Assembly (NCBI GenBank): GCA_050251555.1
Contig: JBFWMN010000004.1
Location: forward strand, 1 to 64,000
From: UBA2137 sp050251555
GTDB taxonomy: Bacteria > Pseudomonadota > Alphaproteobacteria > Micavibrionales > Micavibrionaceae
Direction of reading: 5' to 3'
DNA length: 64,000 nucleotides
Part shown: positions 1 to 8,160 of the stretch, in pieces
How positions within the stretch are numbered: position 1 is the stretch's first letter
Layout: each line of letters begins with the position of its first letter
Made by a program: the position numbers and the translations under genes
Notes under the pieces: generated by a model
The model's database searches: none
What the model was told of the DNA's origin: nothing
Seen by the model: the letters and a program-made list of their open reading frames with translations, nothing else

Positions 1-42
1 AATCTTTTTCATGAACGCCTAATATACACAAATCACGCAAAA

Positions 43-76
43 CGTCGACTGCCCCATCATAATGGGGCAGTCGACG
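43..76 (-). terminator. hairpin terminator downstream of the DUF1328 gene
   Basis: A perfect 15-bp inverted repeat (43-57 with 62-76) has a 4-nt loop. Read leftward it is followed by a short run of four T residues, so it probably ends transcription of the small membrane protein gene that stops at 102. On the + strand no T-run follows. Confidence 0.6.
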
Positions 77-101
77 CGGATAAATTTATAATATCTTCGG
101 C

Positions 102-278
102 TTATTCAGCAGGGGATCTGCCACGAAGTGCGTTGACCGCCATGGCAACCACAAACAGAACAAGGAAGATAAAAAACAAGATTTTTGCAATTCCTGCCGA
201 TGCTGCAGCCACGCCGCCAAAGCCTAAAAGACCGGCAATCAGTGCCACAACGAGGAATGTTAAAGCCCATCCTAACAT
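102..278 (-). CDS. DUF1328 family small membrane protein
   Basis: A 58-residue, almost wholly hydrophobic protein with two membrane segments (about 2-22 and 28-48) separated by a Gly/Ala-rich turn, and a short basic C-terminus. The pattern MLGWALTFLVVALIAGLLGF and the following GVAAASAGIAKILFF stretch match the DUF1328 (YtjA-like) family, which has no firmly assigned function. The ATG at 278 was chosen over an upstream start because AAGGAA lies 6 nt before it and family members begin MLxWA. It stands alone, with a terminator downstream. Confidence 0.85.
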   Translation of the reverse strand: MLGWALTFLVVALIAGLLGFGGVAAASAGIAKILFFIFLVLFVVAMAVNALRGRSPAE

Positions 279-425
279 GATGTTTTCCTTTCTATTATTT
301 CTCATTCTCCTGTATTGAAAACGCTTCATGCATTTTTTTTGTTCCCGTAAGGAACTGTTTCGCCACCGTTACCGTTTGTAACAGGAATGTAACAGACAAG
401 AAAAATGACAAAGGAAGAGTAAGAG

Positions 426-650
426 ATGTATTTAGTTGAGAGTGTACAAACATCCTACAATGTTATGTCCTTCATCACCGAGCGCGATATTGACGCGCTG
501 ATTGATAACGAACTTTCCGAGGAAAGAGCTTCAACCGTTTTAAGTGAAATCGAACATATGCCGCACCTAAAAAGTTACTATAAAGAGATGCTGGTGCAAA
601 AAGCTCTGCTTCAGGATTGGTGGGCGCAATTGGGGCGCCGTCAGAATTAA
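426..650 (+). CDS. small protein resembling an anti-sigma factor N-terminus
   Basis: A 74-residue acidic, soluble protein. Residues about 15-65 (ITERDIDALIDNELSEERAS and a following helical stretch) resemble the helical N-terminal domain of anti-sigma factors, where D-G-E-L is followed by a helix of paired charges. There is no zinc-binding His/Cys set and no membrane segment, so this is similarity of pattern only. An in-frame ATG at codon 14 is an alternative start, but AAGGAAG lies 8 nt upstream of the first ATG. The gene is monocistronic and ends at a strong terminator. No sigma-factor gene is adjacent. Function unknown. Confidence 0.55.
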   Translation: MYLVESVQTSYNVMSFITERDIDALIDNELSEERASTVLSEIEHMPHLKSYYKEMLVQKALLQDWWAQLGRRQN

Positions 651-694
651 GCCTTATTTCTCTTCGTTTCCTTTCAAAAAATAGGGTTTACCTG

Positions 695-726
695 CCCCGT
701 GCATTGGAACAATGTGCGGGGTTTTT
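695..726 (+). terminator. rho-independent terminator
   Basis: A 12-bp stem (695-706 with 710-721, two G-U pairs), 3-nt loop and five T residues (722-726). It terminates the 426-650 gene and separates it from the EF-hand gene. Confidence 0.8.
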
Positions 727-770
727 CTGTTTACCTATCAAGACAGCCAAAAACTGAAAGGAAAAATAGA

Positions 771-1343
771 ATGTTTACCAAGACAAAACTCTTAGGCGCA
801 ACGGCAGCACTCACACTGATGCTGGGCGCAGGTATGGCCCATGCTGAAACAGTTGTGACACACACAGAGGCCACGACAACAGTCCCCACCGCCCTGACAC
901 TGGAAGCTATGGATACGAACCGTGACATGACCGTATCGATGGATGAAGTTTCTGCCGCTCTCTTTAAATTCTATGACGGTGACGGGAATGAAGTGATCGA
1001 CAATATCGAATTCGACAACCCCAAGGTTGCCACAATTCGCCCTGTAGACGTTGAAAAATACACATTCGTCGACTTTGACAATGATGGCGTTGCCGAAGCT
1101 TCCAGCTTTGAATATGACGTGATGTATCAGCGCTCGGGTCTCGCCCGCTTTGACGGCGACAATGACGGTCTGTCACCTGCCGAGTTTCTGGACGAAAGCT
1201 TCCTTGAAGCCGACAAAAACAATGACAAGGGTGTTGATGCCAAAGAATGGGCTGCTGCCTATCTTGCTGCTCACAAAGACATCGAGGTGAAATCGACCAT
1301 CGATCAACAGGACAGTGATGACCGCACAAATCACCCTGAATAA
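771..1343 (+). CDS. secreted EF-hand calcium-binding protein
   Basis: A 190-residue protein with a Sec signal peptide (about 1-25, ending GMAHA before ETVV). The mature part carries at least four and probably five EF-hand-type loops: DTNRDMTVSMDE, DGDGNEVIDNIE, DFDNDGVAEASSFE, DGDNDGLSPAEF and DKNNDKGVDAKE. These suggest Ca2+ binding in the periplasm or outside the cell. The ATG at 771 is preceded by AAAGGAAA and begins the signal peptide; the longer frame starting in the terminator stem at 699 is rejected. It is transcribed alone between two terminators. The physiological role is not evident. Confidence 0.85.
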   Translation: MFTKTKLLGATAALTLMLGAGMAHAETVVTHTEATTTVPTALTLEAMDTNRDMTVSMDEVSAALFKFYDGDGNEVIDNIEFDNPKVATIRPVDVEKYTFVDFDNDGVAEASSFEYDVMYQRSGLARFDGDNDGLSPAEFLDESFLEADKNNDKGVDAKEWAAAYLAAHKDIEVKSTIDQQDSDDRTNHPE

Positions 1344-1383
1344 TAAAAAATAAAATCGGGCGGCTTTAAGTCGCTTAGGAGAG

Positions 1384-1424
1384 AAATGACCCTGTTGCCG
1401 TATCTATCGGCTCGGGGTCATTTT
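1384..1424. terminator. bidirectional terminator between the EF-hand gene and flhA
   Basis: A 9-bp outer stem (AAATGACCC at 1384-1392 with GGGTCATTT at 1415-1423) encloses a smaller GCCG/CGGC hairpin. A T-rich stretch follows on the + strand, and the stop codon of flhA lies at its other edge. It serves the convergent genes. Confidence 0.65.
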
Positions 1425-3525
1425 ATATTTGGCCCAATGTTTTAATGCGGGCTTTGGCATGAATTTCATTTTGCGACATCACCACCGTTTGCGGGCGGAA
1501 ACGCTCAATCACGGAACGCACATAAGGGCGAATACCGGGTGAGGTCAAAAGAACGGGGTTTTCGCCTTGTTGCGAGAATTTTTCATACCCTGCTCTGACC
1601 GCCGTAATAAATTCCTGCAATTGTGAGGGAGGCATCGCAAGCTGGCGTTCCTCGCCGTCCCCGACAAGTGTCTCGGCAAAGGCGTTTTCCCATTTGGGTG
1701 TCAGTGTCACCAGCGGCACCATGCCCTGACCATTGATGTTCTGATCGCAAATCTGGCGCGCAAGGCGTGCTCTGACATGCTCGGTCATAATCGCAATATT
1801 CTTCGTATAGGTTGCCGCCTCGGAAATGCCCTCCAGAATGGTCGGCAAGTCACGGATTGAGACACGCTCGGAGACAAGGTTTTGCAAAATACGCTGCAAG
1901 CCTGTCACAGAAAGCTGCGAGGGAATGACATCGGCAACCAGTTTCTGATACTCACCCGACAACTCATCCAGTAAGCGTTGAGTTTCGGTATAGGACAGGA
2001 GGTCCGCCATATGGTCTTTAACCAGTTCGGTCAGATGTGTCGTGATAACCGTAGGCGCATCGACAACCGTATAGCCTTTGAAATGAGCTTCCTCGCGGTA
2101 ACGCTGATCGATCCACATGGCTGGTAGACCGAAGGTCGGCTCGGTCGTATTTTCACCGGGCAGTTTAATCGCCTCACCCGTCGGGTCCATGCAAAGAAGC
2201 ATATTGGGGCGAACATCCCCTCTGCCTGCCTCAATCTCCTTGATGCGCACGACATACTGGTTGGCCTGAAGCTGCAAATTATCCTGAATACGCACGGCAG
2301 GCAGGATATAGCCCATATCTTCGGCCAATTGACGGCGCAACCCCTTAACCTGTGTCGTCAGCTTGTTGCCGCCTTCCCCCTGCACCAGCGGCAAGAGACC
2401 ATAGCCCAGCTCCAGACGCAGAATGTCCATGGACAGGGACTGCGAAATCGGTTCTTCGGCAGCTTGGGCAGGTTTTTCCAGAGCCAGCATTTCCTGACGC
2501 TCTTTTTCTTCGACAATCTCGCGCTGCTTGAAGGCAAGATATGACAGGCCGCCCGTAATACCGCCCAGAACAGCAAAGGGCAGAAACGGAATGCCGGGAA
2601 TAATCCCGATTGTGAACATGAGGCCCGCCGACATAGCCATGGCTTTGGGGTAACGCGAGAATTGCGCGAACATGGCCTTATCCGCCGTGCCCTCAACACC
2701 GGCCTTTGACACCAATAGACCTGCGGATACGGAAACGATAAGGGCGGGAATTTGTGAAACCAGACCATCACCGATGGTCAAAATCGTGAAGGTCGAAGCC
2801 GCTTCGCCTGCCGTCATCCCGTAAGATGTCGTGCCGATAATGATACCGCCGATAATATTGATGAAGGTGATCAAAAGGCCGGCAATCGCGTCACCACGCA
2901 CGAATTTTGCCGCACCGTCCATGGCCCCGAAGAAGGTGCTTTCCTGTGAAAGTTCGGCACGTTTCAACTTCGCTTCTTCTTCAGTGATAAGCCCTGCCGA
3001 CATATCGGAATCAATCGCCATTTGCTTACCGGGCATCGCATCCAGTGTAAAACGTGCGGCAACCTCGGCGATACGCCCCGAACCTTTGGTGATCACGACA
3101 AAGTTGATGATGACGAGGATCGCAAACACGATCCCGCCCACCACATAGGAATCCTGAATAATAAATGATCCGAACGCCTCGATAATACGGCCCGCTGCGT
3201 CACCGCCCTGATCACCGTTAGAGAGAATGAGACGTGTCGAGGCAACGTTCAAACCCAGACGTAAGGCTGTCGAAATCAGCAGGATCGTCGGGAAAGTCGA
3301 AAAATCCAGAGGACGCGCAATAAACAGCGTCGTCATCAAAATCAGTACGGAAAAGAGCACCGAAACCGTCAGCCCGAAATCGAGCATGATGGTCGGCATC
3401 GGCACCAACATGAACATCAGAATGAAAATAATGCCGAGTGCAAGCGCCACATCCGAACGGAACACGCCACCCGCACCTGTACGGGCCTGTCCGAGAAGAG
3501 ATGAGAAACTATTGGTTTGGGACAT
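1423..3525 (-). CDS. flhA: flagellar type III export protein FlhA
   Basis: A 700-residue inner-membrane protein forming the nonameric export gate ring of the flagellar type III secretion apparatus. The N-terminal half (about 25-330) contains some eight hydrophobic segments and the FHIPEP family cytoplasmic loop at about 151-180 (RIAEVAARFTLDAMPGKQMA). The C-terminal half (about 360-700) is the soluble domain that docks chaperones and substrates. Length is normal for the family. It is last in the fliF-flbD order, 133 bp after flbD, so it could be co-transcribed with it or have its own promoter. Confidence 0.97.
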   Translation of the reverse strand: MSQTNSFSSLLGQARTGAGGVFRSDVALALGIIFILMFMLVPMPTIMLDFGLTVSVLFSVLILMTTLFIARPLDFSTFPTILLISTALRLGLNVASTRLILSNGDQGGDAAGRIIEAFGSFIIQDSYVVGGIVFAILVIINFVVITKGSGRIAEVAARFTLDAMPGKQMAIDSDMSAGLITEEEAKLKRAELSQESTFFGAMDGAAKFVRGDAIAGLLITFINIIGGIIIGTTSYGMTAGEAASTFTILTIGDGLVSQIPALIVSVSAGLLVSKAGVEGTADKAMFAQFSRYPKAMAMSAGLMFTIGIIPGIPFLPFAVLGGITGGLSYLAFKQREIVEEKERQEMLALEKPAQAAEEPISQSLSMDILRLELGYGLLPLVQGEGGNKLTTQVKGLRRQLAEDMGYILPAVRIQDNLQLQANQYVVRIKEIEAGRGDVRPNMLLCMDPTGEAIKLPGENTTEPTFGLPAMWIDQRYREEAHFKGYTVVDAPTVITTHLTELVKDHMADLLSYTETQRLLDELSGEYQKLVADVIPSQLSVTGLQRILQNLVSERVSIRDLPTILEGISEAATYTKNIAIMTEHVRARLARQICDQNINGQGMVPLVTLTPKWENAFAETLVGDGEERQLAMPPSQLQEFITAVRAGYEKFSQQGENPVLLTSPGIRPYVRSVIERFRPQTVVMSQNEIHAKARIKTLGQI

Positions 3526-3615
3526 CGGCCTTGAAAAAGAAGTTGGTAATCCTGAAGATGGAGCAGCTCAAAAGCCGCTTATAAAGTCAGTTTACGTTGG
3601 AAAATCAGGAAAGGC

Positions 3616-3638
3616 AAACCCTCTTGATATAAGGGTTT
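3616..3638 (-). terminator. weak hairpin between flbD and flhA
   Basis: A 7-bp inverted repeat (3616-3622 with 3632-3638) with a 9-nt loop lies in the 133-bp flbD-flhA gap. The T-run on the leftward strand is interrupted, so this may be only a partial terminator or attenuator. Confidence 0.25.
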
Positions 3639-3658
3639 TGCGGGGTATCTTGGCTTCT

Positions 3659-5059
3659 TCAAGATGCTTCGGGAATATCCATTCCCTCATCCTTATACTG
3701 GTTCAGCTTATTTCTTAAGGTTCGGATCGAAATACCGAGGATTTTCGCGGCATGCGTCCTGTTACCCAGTGTTGTGCCCAGTGTATTGATGATCATATCA
3801 CGCTCAACGTCAGCAATAGTGCGCCCGACAAGGCCTTCAACGGCTTCGGGGTTGGCGACCTCGACCACTTCATCCACTTTCGCAGCAGAGGACACCCCTG
3901 CCGGATCAGGTGCTTTGGTCGCAGCCGCGCCATTATCGCCTGCCGAGGTTTTGCTAAATTCGGTATCTGCCAGATGAATGTCATCAGCAACAATTTCCTC
4001 ATCCAGCGACATGAGCGTTGCGCGGTGCATCGTGTTTTCAAGTTCGCGGATATTCCCGCGCCAGCGATAGGCTTTCAGCTTATCCTGCGCATCTTGGGAG
4101 AGCGGCTTTTTGGGGTAATGGTTTTCTTCCGCGAATTTGTCGGCAAACATTTTCGCCAAAGGCACGATATCGGACGGACGCTCGCGCAAAGCAGGCAATG
4201 CAATTGTCACCACATTCAAACGGAAATACAAATCTTCGCGAAACTCACCCTTTTGAACGGATGCCTCCAGATTGCGGTTCGAGGTCGCGACAATGCGCGT
4301 ATCGATCTTCACGGCATCGTTTGAACCGATCCGCGTAATTTCTTTCTCCTGAATGGCCCGCAGGAGTTTTGCCTGCAAAAGCGGATGCATTTCGGAAACC
4401 TCATCCAGAAGAAGCGTGCCTTTGGAAGCCTCTTCAAATTTCCCGATACGGCGGCCTGTTGCGCCCGTAAAAGCGCCCTTTTCGTGACCGAACAATTCGG
4501 ATTCCAGCAGGTTTTCGGGAATGGCGGCACAGTTGACGGCAATAAACGGGCCATCCTTGCGACGCGATTTTTTATGGATGTAGCGCGACATCACTTCCTT
4601 ACCTGTACCGGACTCACCCGTGATCATAACGGTTGCATCAGACGGCGCAATTTTATCGGCAAGCTGAACAACACGCTGCATGGCAGGGTCGCCTGCAATC
4701 ATCTTGGTGTCTTCTTGGGTGACGGCTTCTAAAATGGCTGCAATTAAATCCGTATCGGGGGGCAGCGGCACATATTCCTTGGCACCGGCCTGAATGGCTT
4801 TGACAGCAGCAGGTGAATCCGTGCCTATCCCGCAAGCAACAACAGGCACATGGATACGCTCGGCCTCTAAATTCTGAATGAAATCGGCAATCTTCAGCTT
4901 GATATCGACCATTGCGACATCGGCACCTTTACCGTTACGAAGGGCGCCGAGTGCCTCAACAAGATCTTCGCAATGGATAACCTTGGCGCCGCGCTGCAAG
5001 GCAATTTTGCCCGCTGTGCTCATATAGCCGTCAAGTTGTCCGACAATCATTAATCGCAT
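3659..5059 (-). CDS. flbD: sigma-54 dependent flagellar regulator FlbD
   Basis: A 466-residue bacterial enhancer-binding protein. Residues 1-115 form a receiver-like domain with Asp52 but without the usual acidic pair near the N-terminus, as known for FlbD. The AAA+ domain has Walker A GESGTGKE (148-155), the sigma-54 contact loop GAFTGA (195-200) and Walker B LLLDE. A Fis-type helix-turn-helix occupies the C-terminus (HAAKILGISIRTLRNKL). In Caulobacter FlbD activates class III/IV flagellar promoters and represses fliF, under control of FliX; fliX is at 16,816. It lies between motA and flhA. The sigma-54 sites in this window are its likely targets (inference). Confidence 0.93.
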   Translation of the reverse strand: MRLMIVGQLDGYMSTAGKIALQRGAKVIHCEDLVEALGALRNGKGADVAMVDIKLKIADFIQNLEAERIHVPVVACGIGTDSPAAVKAIQAGAKEYVPLPPDTDLIAAILEAVTQEDTKMIAGDPAMQRVVQLADKIAPSDATVMITGESGTGKEVMSRYIHKKSRRKDGPFIAVNCAAIPENLLESELFGHEKGAFTGATGRRIGKFEEASKGTLLLDEVSEMHPLLQAKLLRAIQEKEITRIGSNDAVKIDTRIVATSNRNLEASVQKGEFREDLYFRLNVVTIALPALRERPSDIVPLAKMFADKFAEENHYPKKPLSQDAQDKLKAYRWRGNIRELENTMHRATLMSLDEEIVADDIHLADTEFSKTSAGDNGAAATKAPDPAGVSSAAKVDEVVEVANPEAVEGLVGRTIADVERDMIINTLGTTLGNRTHAAKILGISIRTLRNKLNQYKDEGMDIPEAS

Positions 5060-5079
5060 GATATTACTAACCTAAGTTT

Positions 5080-5955
5080 TTAAAAGAAGCTGATCCGCTC
5101 ACGTGCAGGCAAAAGCGAATTCAGCGCTGTTTCCAGATGACGCGGGTTTTCCTGTTTCGCCATGGATTGGGCGGCAATGCGGATCATGGCGGTTGTCAGG
5201 GCCTCGGAATCGGCAATACGCTCCATTTTAACCGACAGCGGCGTGAAAAAGATTGTTCCCAAAATGGCGCCATAAAAGGTGGTCAGCAACGCAATCGCCA
5301 TTGACGGGCCGATTTTCGACGGGTCATCCAGTTGCGCGAGCATCTGGACCAAACCGACCAATGTTCCGATCAACCCCATCGCAGGGGCAATCTCGCCCGC
5401 CTTACGTAGCGCTGAGGCGGCAAATGCATATTTATCAAAATCTGTTTCGGATTCCGTTTTCAAAACCATATCGATATGCATGGGGTCGGCACCGTCTGCA
5501 ACCATCTGCATGGCTTTAAGCAAGAAAGGCTCTGCCGCCATTTCGTTTTCCATGCGTGATAATGAGAGAACCGTATGTTTCCGCGCCATTACAGCCAGAT
5601 TGACCAGTTGTTCCGCCATTTGCCCATGATTATCCACTTTACGGATAAAGACGCGCTCCAACGTTTTCAAAAGCGTTTTAAATTCAGGCCCCGCATAGGA
5701 AACGGTTGTCACGGCAAGTGTGCCGAACACCACCATCAGTACGGAGGGCAGATTGAAAAAGTTGGCTTGGGATTGGCCTAAAATGGCGGCAACCGCAATC
5801 AGAGCCAACGCTACAGTCAGCCCAGCGATGGTGACAAGGTCGAGAATATATTTGGGCTCGCGGATATCGATAGGAATGGAGCGCGCCGCAAAGCCTGCGT
5901 GCTCGTCGCCGCCTTCGCTGCTCATCTCCGGTGTGACTTCCGCTCTTTTGACCAT
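5080..5955 (-). CDS. motA: flagellar motor stator protein MotA/PomA family
   Basis: A 291-residue stator subunit with four membrane segments (about 39-59, 67-89, 187-206, 220-241) and a cytoplasmic loop between the second and third. The third and fourth segments contain PAMGLIGTLVGLVQML and IGPSMAIALLTTFYGAILG, typical of PomA/MotA; the Pro in PAMG and the TT in ALLTT are conserved channel residues. The pattern is closer to the shorter PomA-like type than to enterobacterial MotA, with an extra cytosolic N-terminal tail of about 35 residues. Unusually, it sits between fliN and flbD, while its MotB partners are 20 kb away at 25,333-26,804. Confidence 0.88.
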   Translation of the reverse strand: MVKRAEVTPEMSSEGGDEHAGFAARSIPIDIREPKYILDLVTIAGLTVALALIAVAAILGQSQANFFNLPSVLMVVFGTLAVTTVSYAGPEFKTLLKTLERVFIRKVDNHGQMAEQLVNLAVMARKHTVLSLSRMENEMAAEPFLLKAMQMVADGADPMHIDMVLKTESETDFDKYAFAASALRKAGEIAPAMGLIGTLVGLVQMLAQLDDPSKIGPSMAIALLTTFYGAILGTIFFTPLSVKMERIADSEALTTAMIRIAAQSMAKQENPRHLETALNSLLPARERISFF

Positions 5956-5972
5956 GTGATTTTGTTACCTGA

Positions 5973-6404
5973 TTATTCCGCGCCGCGGTCCGATTTCACA
6001 ATCTCGGTCATCGAGACACCCAGCTTGTCTTCCACAACCACAACCTCGCCACGGGCAACAAGGCGGTTATTCACGTAGATATCGATGGCTTCACCGACTT
6101 TACGGTCCAGCTCAACCACGGCACCACGACCGAGTTTCAGGAGTTGCGAGACCTGCATGGTGGAGCGACCGAGAACGGCGGAGATTTGTACGGGAATGTC
6201 GTAGATTGCGGTCACGTCCTTTGCCATCGGCTCACCAACGGCAAATTCGTTTTCCTCTTCCGCCTCGCCCTCGGGGGAGATAGCGCCCAAAGAAAATTCC
6301 TCACGCTTAGGTTCGGCGGCAGATGCAACACCGGCATCACCGCCTTGGGCAGTGCCTTCGCCATCTTCGTTCATTTGCGTGTCGTCTGTCTGATCATCAC
6401 TCAT
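5973..6404 (-). CDS. fliN: flagellar C-ring protein FliN
   Basis: A 143-residue protein with an acidic, low-complexity first half (1-60) and a C-terminal SpoA/SURF domain (about 70-138; YDIPVQISAVLGRSTMQVSQ ... GEVVVVEDKLGVSMTEIV). FliN tetramers form the base of the C-ring with FliM and FliG and bind FliH during export. The acidic leader is longer than in enteric FliN but common in alphaproteobacteria. It is followed closely by motA and preceded by fliH, with 16-17 bp spacing on each side. Confidence 0.93.
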   Translation of the reverse strand: MSDDQTDDTQMNEDGEGTAQGGDAGVASAAEPKREEFSLGAISPEGEAEEENEFAVGEPMAKDVTAIYDIPVQISAVLGRSTMQVSQLLKLGRGAVVELDRKVGEAIDIYVNNRLVARGEVVVVEDKLGVSMTEIVKSDRGAE

Positions 6405-6420
6405 GGGACGGACTTACTCC

Positions 6421-7071
6421 TTAATAGTTATTCTCTTCACTATCTTGCGGCTTTACGGTCTCGTGTGCAAGGGCCTGATCCAATTGTTTTGCCAATGTTT
6501 TTTGAAAAGCCGCCATATCGCGCACCATTCCGCCCTGATCCCATTTGATCGCACAATCCCCATAAACCATCTCAGGATCGGCAATCAGAACAATGCGACC
6601 TTCATGCCCGGGATGCGAGGCAATATAGGTTTCCAGAGGTGCGTGCAGCTCGGTATTCACCGTTACCTCTAGTTTTGCGTCGGCACGGGCCTCTTCAATA
6701 GCGTCCTTCACAGCCCGCATCACCTCATCCAGACCGCCGCGGCTGGTCATGGACGGATATGCCTTTTCCAAAACGGCTTTGACCAATGCAATCGACTCTT
6801 CCTGATAGTGGCGTCCGCGCACCGTTTCATTGAGGAGCAATGTATCCAGTTTGGCCTTGATCACCCCGCAAGCCGAATGGATTTGCTGAGTAAAGCCTTC
6901 CTCTGACTCCCTAAAACCGTCCTGCTTCCCTTGCTTGTAAGTTTGCGCCTTAGCTTGGGCTAGCTCCTCTTCGGAAAAAACAGGAGGCGGGGCTTCGTAA
7001 TCATCAGGGGTCGGCTCAGGATCGGGCCTGTCAAAAATATGCGTATCAAACAAAAACGGTTTTTTATTCAT
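6421..7071 (-). CDS. fliH: flagellar export regulator FliH-like (FlbE)
   Basis: A 216-residue soluble protein. A Pro/Glu-rich N-terminus and a Gln/Glu-rich helical stretch (EEELAQAKAQTYKQGKQDGF, a GxxxG-like FliH helix) precede a C-terminal domain like FliH/V-ATPase E subunit. FliH holds the FliI ATPase inactive and links it to FliN, which is encoded next; fliI itself is not in the window. Position between fliG and fliN corresponds to Caulobacter flbE. Start uncertain: the ATG at 7071 is chosen because FLFDTHIFD follows directly; a GTG at 7119 and an ATG at 7110 are possible but give an atypical leader. Confidence 0.8.
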   Translation of the reverse strand: MNKKPFLFDTHIFDRPDPEPTPDDYEAPPPVFSEEELAQAKAQTYKQGKQDGFRESEEGFTQQIHSACGVIKAKLDTLLLNETVRGRHYQEESIALVKAVLEKAYPSMTSRGGLDEVMRAVKDAIEEARADAKLEVTVNTELHAPLETYIASHPGHEGRIVLIADPEMVYGDCAIKWDQGGMVRDMAAFQKTLAKQLDQALAHETVKPQDSEENNY

Positions 7072-7124
7072 CCAAACACCAGTGGGTAAGCAGAAACTCC
7101 CCGACGACATGGGGGCCACGCATT

Positions 7125-8147
7125 TTAATAGATCAGCTCGTCTTCGGCTTCGCCTGTCGCAATCATGATCTCGCCGCGATCTTCAAGATCTTTGGCAACA
7201 TTGACAATATATTGCTGGGCTTCCTCGACGTCTTTCAAACGCACAGGGCCCATGGCAGCCATATCTTCCTTCATAATCTTACCGGCACGTTCCGACATAT
7301 TGGAAAAGAAGATATCCTTGATAGTATCGGCTGCCCCCTTCAATGCAATCGGCAGCTTCTCTTTATCCACCGCACGGATAAGGGTTTGAATGCCTGTCGT
7401 ATCCAGTTTGACGAGATCGTCGAAGGTGAACATCAGAGAACGGATGCGTTCGGCAGAATCCGGGGCTGTTTCTTCCAACTGCTTCATGAAACGACCTTCG
7501 GCGTTTCGGTCCATCGAGTTAAAGATATCGGCAATGAGTTCGTGCGAGTCACGGCGCTGCGTTCTGGCAAGGTTGGTCATAAATTCGGTACGAAGTGTTT
7601 TCTCAACATCTTCCAAAATCTCTTTTTGCACCGATTCCATACGCAACATGCGCTGGATAACCTCGAGCGCAAAATTGTCGGGCAGAAGTGCCAGCACGCG
7701 GGCCGCATGATCGGTCGCGATTTTGGACAATACGACGGCAACAGTTTGCGGATATTCTTTTTGTAAGAATGAGGAGAGAATTTCCTCGTTCACATTACCA
7801 AGCTTTTCCCACATGGTCCGCCCCGCGGGACCGCGGATCTCTTCCATGATGGCGCTTACCTTGTCTTCACCCAGAACTTTCATCAGCAAGCGTTCGGTAC
7901 TGTCCAGCGTCCCGACCAGCGAGTTGGTCGAGCTCATCTGCTCGGCAAAATCAATAAAAAGGCGCTCCACAACGTTGGCGGAGACGCGGCCCAAATTCGC
8001 CATGGTCTGCGAGATTTCCATGATCTCGTCATCATCCATATGTTCGAAGATTTTGGCGGTGTTTTCCTCGCCTAGCGACAACAGGAAAATCGCCGCCTTT
8101 TCAACGCCGGTCAGTGTTCTGTAATCTTCACGTACCCGTAAGCTCAT
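7125..8147 (-). CDS. fliG: flagellar motor switch protein FliG
   Basis: A 340-residue rotor protein that joins the MS ring (FliF) to the C-ring and exchanges torque with MotA. N, middle and C domains are recognisable: TGVEKAAIFLLSLGEENTAK near residue 12, the EHPQ-like turn appearing here as EYPQTVAVVLSKI at about 131, and the C-terminal charged torque helix (MSERAGKIMKEDMAAMGPVR) with Arg/Glu/Asp residues. Normal length. 13 bp downstream of fliF, consistent with co-translation. Confidence 0.96.
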   Translation of the reverse strand: MSLRVREDYRTLTGVEKAAIFLLSLGEENTAKIFEHMDDDEIMEISQTMANLGRVSANVVERLFIDFAEQMSSTNSLVGTLDSTERLLMKVLGEDKVSAIMEEIRGPAGRTMWEKLGNVNEEILSSFLQKEYPQTVAVVLSKIATDHAARVLALLPDNFALEVIQRMLRMESVQKEILEDVEKTLRTEFMTNLARTQRRDSHELIADIFNSMDRNAEGRFMKQLEETAPDSAERIRSLMFTFDDLVKLDTTGIQTLIRAVDKEKLPIALKGAADTIKDIFFSNMSERAGKIMKEDMAAMGPVRLKDVEEAQQYIVNVAKDLEDRGEIMIATGEAEDELIY

Positions 8148-8160
8148 ACCCTATAAACCC

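Noticed and set aside
699..770. N-terminal extension of the EF-hand protein
   Set aside because: The extension starts with a GTG inside a terminator hairpin; the ATG at 771 has an SD and starts a signal peptide.
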